Position numbers and translations under genes: made by a program. A stretch of 64,000 nt of DNA from Deinococcus puniceus (GTDB lineage Bacteria; Deinococcota; Deinococci; Deinococcales; Deinococcaceae), in contig NZ_CP011387.1 of the NCBI RefSeq assembly GCF_001644565.1, forward strand, positions 299,001-363,000. The letters are read 5' to 3'. Positions 35,921-45,358 of this stretch are shown in pieces; position 1 is the first letter of the stretch, and the number at the start of each line of letters is the position of its first letter. The notes beneath the pieces are model-generated. The model was not told where the DNA came from. It saw only the letters and a program-made list of their open reading frames with translations, and ran no database searches.

Positions 35921-36691
35921 ATGACCCGTCCTGATCCTGTAGCCCTGCAAGGCAGCCTGCGGGCCTTCATCGCAGAGCACGACATCAAGCCTGATCCCCA
36001 GTTTTTTCATTGGCACAGTGGCGTATATGCGGTGCTGGATTGTGTCTTCAGCTCGCAGGCTGTCTACGAAACCACCGTGTTGCCCGCACTAAAACGCTTT
36101 GCCGTGAACAGTGGGCTAGAGGATCAACCGGGCCTGACCTTCACCGCGTTTGTGCAGGATGTAGACCGCTTCCCAGAGCCGCACCGCTTTGCAACATATG
36201 CCCGCGACGTGATGGGCAACAGCCAGCAACTTTCGGGCCAGACCAAAGTGCAGGTGGCCTACAACGTCTGCCAACGCTTCATCTCTCGCGGCTACAACAC
36301 CAAAGCGGCGTTGCTGGCCGCCTTACCGCAGGGGAAGCCCGCAGACCCAGCGACAGAGACTCCGGCCACTCACAGCGCACTCGAAGAAATGGTGCTAGGC
36401 GAAATGATCAAGGATAGGTCACACAAAATCCGGGGGATGGGTGCGGCGTTGGGGCCGTACCTGCTGATGTCGCTAGGTGTAGAAGACTACGTGAAGCCCG
36501 ATACGCTGCTGCTGCGCCTGCTGGGACGTGTCGGAGGCTGGCAACCCCGTGCAGGCCATCCCGGTGACCTCGCCCTGATCCAAGACACCGTGACCCATGT
36601 GGCAAAAGAGATGCAGACCAGCCCAGCGCGGCTGGACAACGCCTTGTGGCGCTACGAAAGCACGCTGCTGAGAGGGAAGGCAGGTAGGTAG
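35921..36691 (+). CDS. hypothetical protein with possible helix-hairpin-helix character
   Basis: A 256-aa mainly helical protein, ATG at 35921 with TACAGT 5 nt upstream. The C-terminal half (VEDYVKPDTLLLRLLGRVG and SPARLDNALWRYES) resembles the way base-excision glycosylases of the HhH-GPD fold are built (KPDxhhhR, then LDxxLW), although the catalytic Asp cannot be assigned. It is the last gene of the RM-linked set. A DNA-related role is plausible but unproven. Confidence 0.6.
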   Translation: MTRPDPVALQGSLRAFIAEHDIKPDPQFFHWHSGVYAVLDCVFSSQAVYETTVLPALKRFAVNSGLEDQPGLTFTAFVQDVDRFPEPHRFATYARDVMGNSQQLSGQTKVQVAYNVCQRFISRGYNTKAALLAALPQGKPADPATETPATHSALEEMVLGEMIKDRSHKIRGMGAALGPYLLMSLGVEDYVKPDTLLLRLLGRVGGWQPRAGHPGDLALIQDTVTHVAKEMQTSPARLDNALWRYESTLLRGKAGR

Positions 36692-36953
36692 CATGATGTA
36701 GTTCAGCTGTCCTAGAGAGGCCACAAATGCCAGCTCTAGAAGGTATAGGGCGAATTTTCTTCAAGCCGATCAGGTTCAGAATCTTCGCTGATAGAGAGCA
36801 TGAAGAGCACTGTTCTGGCCTGTGCTTGTGATCATCCAAATAGCGCCTGCCGTCGGCGCTCAGCGCCATAGCCCTTCCTGAGACCTTCCCTGGTTGGCAC
36901 GCGGCTCTGCAAGACGGCTCTCGGATGATCCGAACTGAATTACACCCGGCACA

Positions 36954-36976
36954 AAAATCCCCCCAAGACTGGGGGG
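36954..36976 (-). terminator. terminator for the 37134 gene within the 36692-37133 gap
   Basis: Read on the minus strand, CCCCCC, a 6-nt loop and GGGGGG are followed by ATTTTTG, a clear intrinsic terminator. I see no gene in the rest of this 440-nt gap. Confidence 0.75.
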
Positions 36977-37133
36977 CGTGCTCCGCTTCGGCTCACAGGG
37001 CGCTCGGCTCCTGCCTAGGCGTGCTGAAAGTGTGACAGGCGAACGCCGAGAGGATCAAGTCAGGGACGGGAAGTGACGTTCAACGTGAGGAGATGCCGGA
37101 GGGGCAGAGAAGCGTTCCCCCTAACGATTCCAC

Positions 37134-37706
37134 TCAGCTTCCAGTGCCCCGCAGACGAGTGACAGGCAACGTCGTCGGACGCCGAGCATGCACTGCCCAG
37201 CCCGCAAAGACCAGCTGTTCTTCCTCATTGCCCAGCGTTAGCAGAAACGTCTCGTCATCCAGCACCACCGCGCTCTGGGCCTGATGCAGCCAGTCCAAAT
37301 GCTCCTCATAGGTGCCCACCGCGTTGTTCGCCGCGATCAGCCAGTGGCCGATCCAATCGATCTCGCTTTGCCCTTCGGTCAGGGCGTCGCTCCACCCCAG
37401 CACATACCCAGCATCCAGCGCAAACAGTTCGGACGAGCCTTCCGGGATCAGGCCCGGCGGTACGCCCCGGCCCGCGGCGGTGATCACCCGGATGCCGTTC
37501 TGACGGCGACCAAACAGCGGCCCACTGCGGATCGCCCCCGGCGAATAGAAGTAGGCCAGCAGTTGGCGCTGGACTTCAGGCGTGAGATGCAGCGCCGAGG
37601 GAAGCTGTGCCTGGGCATCGGTGCGGGGATGGTAGTTGGTCAGACCCAAAAAACGCTGGCGAGCACGGGACACAGGCGCGCCGGAGAAGGCTTGGGAAGA
37701 GGCCAT
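37134..37706 (-). CDS. hypothetical protein
   Basis: A 190-aa protein ending before a strong terminator. It has LTPEVQRQLLAYFYS, GPLFGRRQNGIRVITAAG and a C-terminal FLLTLGNEEEQLVFAGWAV. The order of these blocks is faintly like a JAB/MPN fold, but the metal-binding His pair is missing, so I do not assign it. It sits next to the toxin cluster and is divergent from the small XRE gene. Confidence 0.6.
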   Translation of the reverse strand: MASSQAFSGAPVSRARQRFLGLTNYHPRTDAQAQLPSALHLTPEVQRQLLAYFYSPGAIRSGPLFGRRQNGIRVITAAGRGVPPGLIPEGSSELFALDAGYVLGWSDALTEGQSEIDWIGHWLIAANNAVGTYEEHLDWLHQAQSAVVLDDETFLLTLGNEEEQLVFAGWAVHARRPTTLPVTRLRGTGS

Positions 37707-37919
37707 CAGGTGTGCCTAGGGAACGAACAGGGACTCACCGGCGGGGGGCAGAACTGGGGAATGCTATCGTTCATACGCTTCCTCACTGAAGTTGGGAAGT
37801 CAGAGGCGCGGCGATTCTTGACGGGAGAGCCGCGCCTGCTGCTGCCCAAAAGTTAGCAGGATCTCTCCATAGCATGCAAGCAGAATCTGTCTATGGTCAG
37901 CATGTGGTAACTTGAGACC

Positions 37920-38144
37920 ATGACCGACGAGGTGAGGGCAGCCGTAAATGCCTACCTTCAGGAGCGCGGCATGAGCCGGGCGGATTTGGCACGGGCAGTA
38001 GAGCGCACGCCGCAGGAGATTACGCGGGCCCTAAACGGCGGCAAGAACGGCGGCTCGGTGTCGCCCCTGTGGATCGCCATTTTTCAGGCCCTTCAGCTCG
38101 AATTGACCGTTCAGGAACAGCAGGATTCAGACCACACCCCCTAA
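37920..38144 (+). CDS. small XRE-type helix-turn-helix protein
   Basis: A 74-aa DNA-binding protein, with the turn motif at about residues 10-50 (LQERGMSRADLARAVERTP and QEITRALNGG). The leaderless promoter TAACTT ends 6 nt before the ATG. It lies 130 nt upstream of the DUF4157-deaminase gene on the same strand and may regulate it. Confidence 0.75.
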   Translation: MTDEVRAAVNAYLQERGMSRADLARAVERTPQEITRALNGGKNGGSVSPLWIAIFQALQLELTVQEQQDSDHTP

Positions 38145-38262
38145 CGCTGCGGCGACTTAGGGAGTGCGAGCGGGCCTTCCAGCACAGCATCAGACGACAA
38201 CGGTGGTGTAATGATGAGGAGGGGGAGCGGCTTATGCCTGCACATGCAGTTCCATCTCGGCT

Positions 38263-38268
38263 TAAACT
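38263..38268 (+). promoter_or_regulatory. leaderless -10 box of the toxin gene
   Basis: TAAACT ends 6 nt before the ATG at 38275. No ribosome site precedes the start. Confidence 0.65.
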
Positions 38269-38274
38269 GACCCT

Positions 38275-41200
38275 ATGTACGAGTCGGTCAAGCGCAAGGA
38301 GGCAACGTCGCCAGCAGTCTTGCCTCAGTGGTCTGTCCCGGCTCTGGTTGAGTCGCTGCCGAAGCCCACGGAGATCGTTCAGCGGGCGTTGACGGCCCAT
38401 ACCTTCCGGCCGATGACCGCTCAACGCCGTGCAGCACAGCCGGTCTTCCAAGCCAGCCAGTCCGAACAGGCTGAAGTGCAGCGACTCGCCACGGAGCAGC
38501 GCGCGATCCAGCGGCAGTTGGACACCCTGCCTCCCCTGCCCATCGGGGCCTTGTCTGCCGCCTTGCAACGCCAGCAGACTCCTGCCTCTCCGCCCTTGAA
38601 ACCACAATCGCCTGCCGAGTGGGTGACCGTGATGCGTTTCCAAGCCGAGCAAGCCGAAGGCCGCTTGATGGACGTCCATCAAGCGGGGCAGTTTACGGCC
38701 CTGCAACGGCAGGTGGCGCAGGTCTTGCAGCAGGGCTACCGTCAAGACCGTCAGCCTCCAGCGGTGCGCCAAGCCCACTACGCTGAGCATTTAGTAGCGT
38801 TGCAACGTCATCCTGCCAGTGGACAGGTGGCCCGTGCAGTCATGGCGTTGATTCCTGCAGGCGAACGGCCTGCTCTGCAACGAGCAGTGGATGAAGCTCT
38901 GCAACGTCAAGCTCTCCAAGACGCTCAGGATCAGGCGGCCCTGACTCAGCAGACCCTACAGCGGAAGAAAACAGAACTGGAAGCCGAAGGCCTCCAACCC
39001 GTTCTGCAACGGATTCAAGCCCGACGTGGAGCCGGAAACCCATTGCCTGCTGCGATTCAGCGTCACCTCGAACAGGGGCTGAACCATGATCTTTCGCGCG
39101 TCCGCATCCATGACGATGCCGAAGCGGACAAACTCACAAAGAAAGTCAACGCCTTAGCCTTCACCACCGGCACAGATATCTATTTTCGCAGCGGCCACTT
39201 CAATCCCAATTCCCAAAGTGGCCTGGAACTTCTAGGACATGAAGTTACCCACACAGTGCAGCAGAGCAAGGGCAACGTCGGAGCAGGTGTTGATCCTGAC
39301 GCAGGCTTGGAAAGCGAAGCCCGGCAGATGGGGCAGAAATTGGCCACCCTCCCCGTAAAACAGGCCCCCAATCCCCATGCGCCGGGGGTCTACACCCACT
39401 CAGCGGCTTTGAAGCGCGTGCAAACAGGAGCCGCGCACGCCCTCTCGCTCAAACCCTTGACCGATCTCCAGCCTACGTCCCTTCAGCGTCTGGGCAATCC
39501 CCTGACCTGGGTGGCTGATCAAGCCAAATCAGGCTTAGCCTCCGCCCTCACCAGGATTCCCGGCTATCGGGAACTGACGATGGCTTTCGGCAGGGATCTG
39601 GTCACCGGCAAAACGATGGCGGCCAATCCCAACGCCATTCTGGATGCCTTAGCAGGCTGGGTACCAGGGCCACTCAAAGACGTCCTCAAAGCCCTGAAGG
39701 AAACCGGGGCCATTCCCAAAGCGTGGGCTTGGTTCAAAGCGGAGCTCGGCAAACTCGACTTGGGTGGCGCACTGGGTGAAGTCGGCAAGGCCATGGGCAA
39801 AGCGGATCTGGGAGCCGCCAAGAGCGCCATCACCCGCCGGATCAGTGGCCTCAAAGCCCTGATCGTCGGCAGTGCTCATAAAATTGCCGAGATCGGCTTG
39901 ACCGCTCTGACGGCAGGCTTAGGCCCAGTGGGGCAACAGGTCATTGCCAAGTTGCGAAGCAGCGGTGGTCTCATCCTGCAAGTCCTGAAGAATCCAGCCA
40001 AGTTTGCCAGTCATTTGCTCGGCGCTCTGAAAGGAGGCTTCAGCCGCTTTGCCCAGAATGCCCCCAAACACCTGCAGAACGGATTGGGGCAATGGCTCAC
40101 CGGGGCCAGTGGCATTGCGTTCCCCGCTAAGTTGGATCTGCAAGGCGTATTCCTGACATCACTCAGTGTGATGGGCTTGACCTACCAAGCCATGCGGGGC
40201 CGCTTGGTCAAAAGCCTCGGAGCAAACGGCGAAAAACAAGTCCGCCAAGCGGAAGGCACGCTGGACACGCTGAGAACCCTCAAGGGTGGCATGCACAAAG
40301 CTTCCGAAATGAAAGCCAATCAGGGGGCTATCAGCAGCGAAGTCACGAGCAATCTGAAAACCGAAGTGACCAAAAGCGTGGTCACGGCGGGCATCACCAA
40401 AGTCGCCACAATGCTGATCCCCGGCGGCGGCTTCGTGAATGCCCTCATCGGAGCCTTCCGCAGTGTGCAGTTCCTCGTACAACAGGGCCAGCAGATCATG
40501 GGTGTGGTGACCAGTGCCATCGCCAGCGTGAGTGCCATCGCCGCAGGAAACATTGGGGCAGCCATTAGCGGGGTGGAAAGCACGTTGGCCCGCAGCATTC
40601 CAGTGGCGCTGGGCTTCTTGGGCAAAGTGCTGGGCCTTGGCAACTTGGGGGCCAAGATCAAGGCCGTCATCAACAAAGTGCGGGGCAAGTTGGATGGGGT
40701 ACTCGATAAAGTGATAGGACGATTGAAAACTGCTGTTGCTCAAGTGACAGGGAAAACTCAGACGGGTACTCCTCCTGCCGATCACACCCGAGATACCCCC
40801 GCCAGTCGTGCTGTTAAAGCAAATGTACGCACCTACCTCTCTGGACGATTGCCTCAACAGGGAACAGCCAATGACATCAAGACGGTTCTCAAACAGGCGA
40901 TGGAGCGGTTTAAGCCCCAAGGCCTCAAATCTCTGCGCACTCAGGCCCTGCGCCGAGGTCGATATCAGATTCAGGCCAGTGCTTCTCCTTACGAAAACGT
41001 GGGGCTGACTGATACCAAGATCATGTTTAACGCGGACGATCTAGAACTGATGACCCTTCGGCGTGGGGTGGCCCTGCGGGCGTCTATCAATGGCATCGAA
41101 ATTCAGACGACCAATACACCCGGCAAAAAGGGTGAGCTGCCCAAACATGCCGAAGAAAACTTTGTTCAGAACGCAGAGCGGGTTCTCAAGCGGTTTAAGG

Positions 41201-41580
41201 GTCAGACCTCCGACGTCATCGTTCAGTTGTCCAGCAGTCCCTGCGGTGATCCAGGCTGTGACGCTGATCTTCAGAAGAAACTGCACAACTGCGCTTCTAC
41301 ACTTATTGCCTTTGCTGAGAGCAGCAGCATCAGATTGCGTGTTCAAATGCTTGGTCTCTATTCACCGAAGGTCAAAGGCGGCAAAGCTCTCTCCAAGGAT
41401 GGGATTCGCCGCATGCTGGAACACGGCATCCGCGTTGAAACGTGGTCGCCAGAACAGGCCATTGCTCAATTGGAGGCGGAAATGGGGCCGCTTGACCCAG
41501 CGGTTGTTAAGTCGATTCAGTCCAAGCTGCGCAATATTATTAAGGAACTTGAGGCCCTCTCTGGACTCAACCTGAGGTAA
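38275..41580 (+). CDS. DUF4157 (eCIS-type) protein with C-terminal deaminase-like toxin domain
   Basis: A 1101-aa multidomain protein. Residues 1-270 are Gln/Arg-rich with many short LQR repeats. A DUF4157 domain follows, with the peptidase-like HEVTH at 322-326. A central part (about 390-840) is Ala/Gly/Leu-rich with hydrophobic helices (VTSAIASVSAIAAGNIGAA). The C-terminal 250 residues hold a cytidine-deaminase-type active site: HAEEN with H958 and E960, and SSSPCGDPGC with C990 and C995. DUF4157 domains are typical of cargo of extracellular contractile injection systems, but no such structural genes are in the window. I infer a polymorphic toxin. Confidence 0.8.
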   Translation: MYESVKRKEATSPAVLPQWSVPALVESLPKPTEIVQRALTAHTFRPMTAQRRAAQPVFQASQSEQAEVQRLATEQRAIQRQLDTLPPLPIGALSAALQRQQTPASPPLKPQSPAEWVTVMRFQAEQAEGRLMDVHQAGQFTALQRQVAQVLQQGYRQDRQPPAVRQAHYAEHLVALQRHPASGQVARAVMALIPAGERPALQRAVDEALQRQALQDAQDQAALTQQTLQRKKTELEAEGLQPVLQRIQARRGAGNPLPAAIQRHLEQGLNHDLSRVRIHDDAEADKLTKKVNALAFTTGTDIYFRSGHFNPNSQSGLELLGHEVTHTVQQSKGNVGAGVDPDAGLESEARQMGQKLATLPVKQAPNPHAPGVYTHSAALKRVQTGAAHALSLKPLTDLQPTSLQRLGNPLTWVADQAKSGLASALTRIPGYRELTMAFGRDLVTGKTMAANPNAILDALAGWVPGPLKDVLKALKETGAIPKAWAWFKAELGKLDLGGALGEVGKAMGKADLGAAKSAITRRISGLKALIVGSAHKIAEIGLTALTAGLGPVGQQVIAKLRSSGGLILQVLKNPAKFASHLLGALKGGFSRFAQNAPKHLQNGLGQWLTGASGIAFPAKLDLQGVFLTSLSVMGLTYQAMRGRLVKSLGANGEKQVRQAEGTLDTLRTLKGGMHKASEMKANQGAISSEVTSNLKTEVTKSVVTAGITKVATMLIPGGGFVNALIGAFRSVQFLVQQGQQIMGVVTSAIASVSAIAAGNIGAAISGVESTLARSIPVALGFLGKVLGLGNLGAKIKAVINKVRGKLDGVLDKVIGRLKTAVAQVTGKTQTGTPPADHTRDTPASRAVKANVRTYLSGRLPQQGTANDIKTVLKQAMERFKPQGLKSLRTQALRRGRYQIQASASPYENVGLTDTKIMFNADDLELMTLRRGVALRASINGIEIQTTNTPGKKGELPKHAEENFVQNAERVLKRFKGQTSDVIVQLSSSPCGDPGCDADLQKKLHNCASTLIAFAESSSIRLRVQMLGLYSPKVKGGKALSKDGIRRMLEHGIRVETWSPEQAIAQLEAEMGPLDPAVVKSIQSKLRNIIKELEALSGLNLR

Positions 41581-41582
41581 AC

Positions 41583-42041
41583 ATGGATCAGTCAAGTATG
41601 AGTCGAGAACAGCTGGAGCAGCGGGCGAGTGTAGTGGAGCTGCTGGTCGATGCAGGATGGCAGCTCAACAACGTTGAGGCATTTGAACACGACCTCTGGC
41701 TCAATGCGGAGGTGACCGGAAGAAAACGCGTTCCAACCTGCATCATGGAACTCAATTACAGTGTTGAAGACGCCTACGTGAGTTTTGCAGCCGCTCAGTT
41801 CCACGAGGGGCGCGCCGAATACGTCATTTATGTGGATAGCTTCGAAACAGCTGTGGAGGTGATTCAGACCTTGTTGGTCGCCGCCGATCAGATGACGGTC
41901 GCTGGTGCAGCGCAACTCTCCCAACAGCTCGCCGCAGCCTATCCAGGCGAGGTCTTCTTTTTTACAGGGTCGGAGAAGATTGAATTGAACGCAACCAACG
42001 CACTTGACGTGTTCCACAAATTTAACAGTGAAGTGGCCTGA
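41583..42041 (+). CDS. candidate immunity protein for the deaminase toxin
   Basis: A 152-aa acidic soluble protein starting 2 nt after the toxin stop, the usual position and coupling of a cognate immunity gene. It has alternating beta and helix segments (CIMELNYSVEDAYVSF, EYVIYVDSFETAVEVIQTLL). No family recognised. The role is inferred from position, size and charge. Confidence 0.6.
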   Translation: MDQSSMSREQLEQRASVVELLVDAGWQLNNVEAFEHDLWLNAEVTGRKRVPTCIMELNYSVEDAYVSFAAAQFHEGRAEYVIYVDSFETAVEVIQTLLVAADQMTVAGAAQLSQQLAAAYPGEVFFFTGSEKIELNATNALDVFHKFNSEVA

Positions 42042-42094
42042 CCCACAGGGTTACGTGTGGCCAGCAGAAGAACGCCCGTGCGTGAGTTGGCAGA

Positions 42095-42547
42095 GTGGCG
42101 AATAGACAACGGGCGGAGTTATCGCCGGATCAGCACGCGGATTTGATGCTGTTTCAGCGGGAGATGTTGAGCCGTCACTGGCAGCCCACAGGAACATTTA
42201 CTGCTCTGTTCGAGCAAGGGTGGGCGGTGCCCTACCAGGCAGAGTTCAGTCAGAAGCAGCCTAGATGTTCCGCCCTCGTGCGCTATAGCTGCGGCGGTGA
42301 AGGTGAACTGGATCTTTTGAACGTGACGCTCCACAGCCATGAGGACAATCAGATGGTGGCTCTCCCATTTGATCGTTTGCGAGCCGACACCCTCAACACC
42401 CTCCTGTATTCCCTAGAACTGTTCCCCGACCAAGGTATCCGGGCCACGCTCGAAACCTTGGCAGGGAGTGGCCTCCCCATCATCGTCAACATCTGTGACA
42501 ACTACTTCCCCTTAGAAGAAGCCAGCCTGAAGCGGTTGTACCCGTAG
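42095..42547 (+). CDS. hypothetical protein, second candidate immunity gene
   Basis: A 150-aa soluble protein with GTG start, 54 nt after the first candidate. It contains LVRYSCGGEGELDLLNVTLH and LPFDRLRADTLNTLLYSLELF. The family was not recognised. In polymorphic toxin loci, extra small genes after the cognate immunity gene are often immunities to related toxins, so that is a reasonable guess. Confidence 0.55.
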   Translation: MANRQRAELSPDQHADLMLFQREMLSRHWQPTGTFTALFEQGWAVPYQAEFSQKQPRCSALVRYSCGGEGELDLLNVTLHSHEDNQMVALPFDRLRADTLNTLLYSLELFPDQGIRATLETLAGSGLPIIVNICDNYFPLEEASLKRLYP

Positions 42548-42711
42548 GGGCGAGAGTGCAGGATACCGTGGCTGTTGGAAGGCAGAAATGGTTCCATCAG
42601 CGGAAGTTGACCAAGCCGCATGGGCAGCATTGACACAGCTGTCAATGAATGTTGTGCCGCCTAGCCTCAACTTGACCCCTCTCAAATCAAGATGAATGTG
42701 AGATTGTATTT

Positions 42712-43257
42712 ATGACCCACGACGAGGAAGTACTGGCGTATTTTCACGACCACTTTGGCGACGTCACAGACCCCGTAGCTCCAGAGGCCGGCCAGCTCGA
42801 CGGGTACCCTGCATTCCTGCAGTTGTTTTGGCAACGGTTCGGCTTTGGTGCGCGGGCCGACGGGTTTGTGTGGCTCCTCGATCCTACAGAACATGCTTGG
42901 ATTACAACTTTGTTTGACTTAGATCAGCGTTTAATTCCCTTCGCCCGAACCTCGTTCGGTGATCTCCACTTCTTGGATCCTGAAGGTGAGGGCTACAGCT
43001 TTTCGCCGTCCTATAAGGAACTTCAGCCGATGGCCGTGTCGTTGCACTCCGCCGTGATGTCGGTGAGCGAGCCGGACTACATCAATGACGATCCGTTCTA
43101 TGAACGCCACCAAGAGTTGTGGGCCGCGGGTCAGAGAATTGACCGCTCCAGTTGTTTTTGCCTGACGCCTGCTCTGCCTTTTGGCGGAGACGAAGTCACT
43201 TCAGAGGTGTACACAGGCGACTTCCAAGCTTATCTGACCCTGCTCAGTCAGGCATAG
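42712..43257 (+). CDS. GAD-like/DUF1851-type immunity protein
   Basis: A 181-aa protein whose N-terminal 60 residues (YFHDHFGDVTDPVAPEAGQ, then FWQRFGFGARADGFVWLLDP) fit the GAD-like domain shared by Tdi1-type immunity proteins of secreted DNase toxins. A DUF1851-like region follows (FGDLHFLDPEGEGYSFSP). It is the third small gene after the toxin on the same strand. The assignment rests on motif reading. Confidence 0.65.
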   Translation: MTHDEEVLAYFHDHFGDVTDPVAPEAGQLDGYPAFLQLFWQRFGFGARADGFVWLLDPTEHAWITTLFDLDQRLIPFARTSFGDLHFLDPEGEGYSFSPSYKELQPMAVSLHSAVMSVSEPDYINDDPFYERHQELWAAGQRIDRSSCFCLTPALPFGGDEVTSEVYTGDFQAYLTLLSQA

Positions 43258-43356
43258 CACACCCGCTTGAAACAGGGCAGGGACAGCAACAGCACACCAA
43301 CGGTCTCCTGCTAAGGCAGGCAGGCTTTGATCAATGACTCAAAATATGGATGAGCT

Positions 43357-43659
43357 TTACCCCAACCGTTCAAAGAGCGTCCCCACCCGTTCTCCGCCCT
43401 CATCCTCCAGCAGATCAGGAAAGAGAGTGGGCTGCCCACGTCGCCTCCGCTTTAAACGGGCCTCAAGCGACGAGTGGGCCGCCGCAGAACTTAACACCAG
43501 GAGATTCTCCGGCGCGTTGTTGTTCTTGTTGCCGTCCCGGTGATGCACCACTTCGGTGGAAAGTAGGGGCCGCCCTAATAGCCGCGCGGCGATCACTCGG
43601 TGACTGCGCTTGCGGCGTCCGGTCACTGGATCTTTACACTTCCGGTAGTGCCGTCCCAT
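43357..43659 (-). CDS. HNH endonuclease
   Basis: A 100-aa basic protein with an HNH_3-type core, VVHHRDGNKNNNAPENLLVL (His-His-Asp, then Asn), as in phage- and intron-associated HNH nucleases. It precedes the integrase and faces the toxin cluster. It may be a phage-derived homing-type enzyme. An ATG start is used. Confidence 0.8.
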   Translation of the reverse strand: MGRHYRKCKDPVTGRRKRSHRVIAARLLGRPLLSTEVVHHRDGNKNNNAPENLLVLSSAAAHSSLEARLKRRRRGQPTLFPDLLEDEGGERVGTLFERLG

Positions 43660-44078
43660 CTGCGCTACCGGGTAGAGGGTGCGAATGAAAAAACGTTACC
43701 CAGGTGCACGCTTGGGTCAGAGACAGTGAACAAGTGCTGCCGAATGACCGCAGATTCCTTATTCTTCACCCACATACGCTCTCCCATGCTGCCCGCCATC
43801 GAGAAGATGCAATTCGTCTCGGCCAGAGCACTGCTCTTTCCAGCCAACCGCATCGTGTTAGGGACAGTGCTGCTGAGAAACAGCAGTCATTGCAAATAAA
43901 CCAGCACGCCGCATTTCGCCTTTGCAGGACAGCTCAGCCCAATTTCCATAGATGCCCGGAGTGAGTTCGGGCGAGGCGTTACGCGCTTCCTCATCCGGCC
44001 CTCTACCGTGCCAGCGTCATAGACAATTCAGGCACGCTGCGCCCCCTGTGGATCCACCAGCCCAGGGGCACGTCAAGT
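43660..44078. other. 419-nt gap between HNH and integrase genes
   Basis: I found no supported gene here. A GATCCACCA nonamer at 44051-44059, identical to the last nine bases of the tRNA-Lys end, lies 20 nt beyond the integrase stop. That is where an attachment site is often found, but nine bases are too few to claim one. Confidence 0.3.
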
Positions 44079-45266
44079 TCACAACACGTCCTCCAGCTCA
44101 AACACTGCCTCGTCCTTTTGTTCGTCATAGAGGTGGGTGTAGACCTGCAGCGTAAAGCCCACGTCGGCATGGCCGAGGCGCTCACTGACGGTCTTCGGCG
44201 GAACGCCGCGCAGGATCATCAAAGAGGCCGCCGTATGGCGCAGGTCATGCAGCCGGATGGTGGGCACTTCGGCTTGCGTGATCAGGGTACGGAAATCACG
44301 GTACAGATTGCGTGGATCAATATATGTGCCCGCCTCGCTGGCAAATACCGCGCCTTGGGGTTTCCAGTTCAAACCGGAGTGAGCAGCTTCCGCACGCTGA
44401 TGATTTTGGTGTTCACGCAGCCGCTCCACGGTGCCCGGCGACAGCCGGATGGTGCGGCGCGATTTTTTGGTTTTGGGGGTGCTCAGTTCGGTCATCACCC
44501 GGCTGACCGTGGGTTTGCCCCGGTAGATGCGGCCCTCGGACTCGCGCCGCACCTCAATCAGGCTGTGACGCACCGTAATGCGGCTGGCCTCCCAGTCGAT
44601 GTCGGCCCACTGGAGGCCCAGCAGTTCACCGCGCCGCATTCCCGTGGTCAGGGCCAGGTGGAACAGCGCCCCAAGACGGTGCGGGTTGGCCACTGTCATA
44701 AACTGCCTGGCCTGTACCGGCGTCCACACCCGCATCTCCTGCTCCTCTCTTTTGGGCGCGCGCACCGCTTCGGCCACACTGCGGGGTATCAGCTGCAATT
44801 CCACGGCGCTGCGGAGCGCCATTTTCAGCACCCGCAGGGTGTAGCGCAATCCCGCCACCGACTTTTGATCCCGTTTGAGGGCCAACAACAACCCCTGCAC
44901 GTCGGCGGGTTGCAGACGGTCAAGGCGTTTTTTGCCGAGGTAGGGATTGATCGACAGCCGGGCCGTGTCGCGGTAACTGCGCAGCGTGTTGGGTTTGACC
45001 CCCTGCAAGTCCCGCATCTCGGCCCAGCGCATCAGCCAGTCTTGCAGGGTCATGCCTTCCGAAGGAGTGACTAAACCAGTGCTGACTTGGGCTTCCAGCG
45101 CCTGTTTTTTCTGTAACACTTCTTGCCGGGTTTTGCCGCTGACCCACCGGCGATCCAGAGCGCCACTGGGCTTGACACCCACGGTGACGGCCCCTTTCCA
45201 ACCTTTGGACGGCTGGCCTTTCTTGCGCATGCTGATCGTCCCTTCGCCGCGTCCACGTCTGGTCAT
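44079..45266 (-). CDS. int: tyrosine recombinase (phage integrase family)
   Basis: A 395-aa integrase. An N-terminal AP2-like arm-binding domain (residues 1-60) and a core-binding SAM-like domain (70-165) precede the catalytic domain with R211 (TGMRRGEL), H340-R343 (HDLRH), H366 (LGHADV) and the nucleophile Y376 (LQVYTHL). AGGAGA precedes the ATG. All catalytic residues are present. It is the only integrase in the island, so probably responsible for its integration at tRNA-Lys, although it sits well away from either att site. Confidence 0.95.
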   Translation of the reverse strand: MTRRGRGEGTISMRKKGQPSKGWKGAVTVGVKPSGALDRRWVSGKTRQEVLQKKQALEAQVSTGLVTPSEGMTLQDWLMRWAEMRDLQGVKPNTLRSYRDTARLSINPYLGKKRLDRLQPADVQGLLLALKRDQKSVAGLRYTLRVLKMALRSAVELQLIPRSVAEAVRAPKREEQEMRVWTPVQARQFMTVANPHRLGALFHLALTTGMRRGELLGLQWADIDWEASRITVRHSLIEVRRESEGRIYRGKPTVSRVMTELSTPKTKKSRRTIRLSPGTVERLREHQNHQRAEAAHSGLNWKPQGAVFASEAGTYIDPRNLYRDFRTLITQAEVPTIRLHDLRHTAASLMILRGVPPKTVSERLGHADVGFTLQVYTHLYDEQKDEAVFELEDVL

Positions 45267-45358
45267 TCTGGTCTCCTGGGTTGGAAAGTGCAGCGGGCTG
45301 TCAGTGATGTGTCCTTCCGTGAGAACACGCGCCAGCCCAGTTCTAAGCGTTGGAAAGG

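Noticed and set aside
36408..36869. 153-codon minus-strand frame
   Set aside because: Largely antisense to the 35921 gene; the non-overlapping part has no supporting signals.
44051..44059. GATCCACCA as an internal att site next to the integrase
   Set aside because: Nine bases are too short to distinguish from chance, and the flanks do not match the att core.
44118..45074. 318-codon plus-strand frame
   Set aside because: Shadow of the integrase, whose catalytic residues are all present on the other strand.
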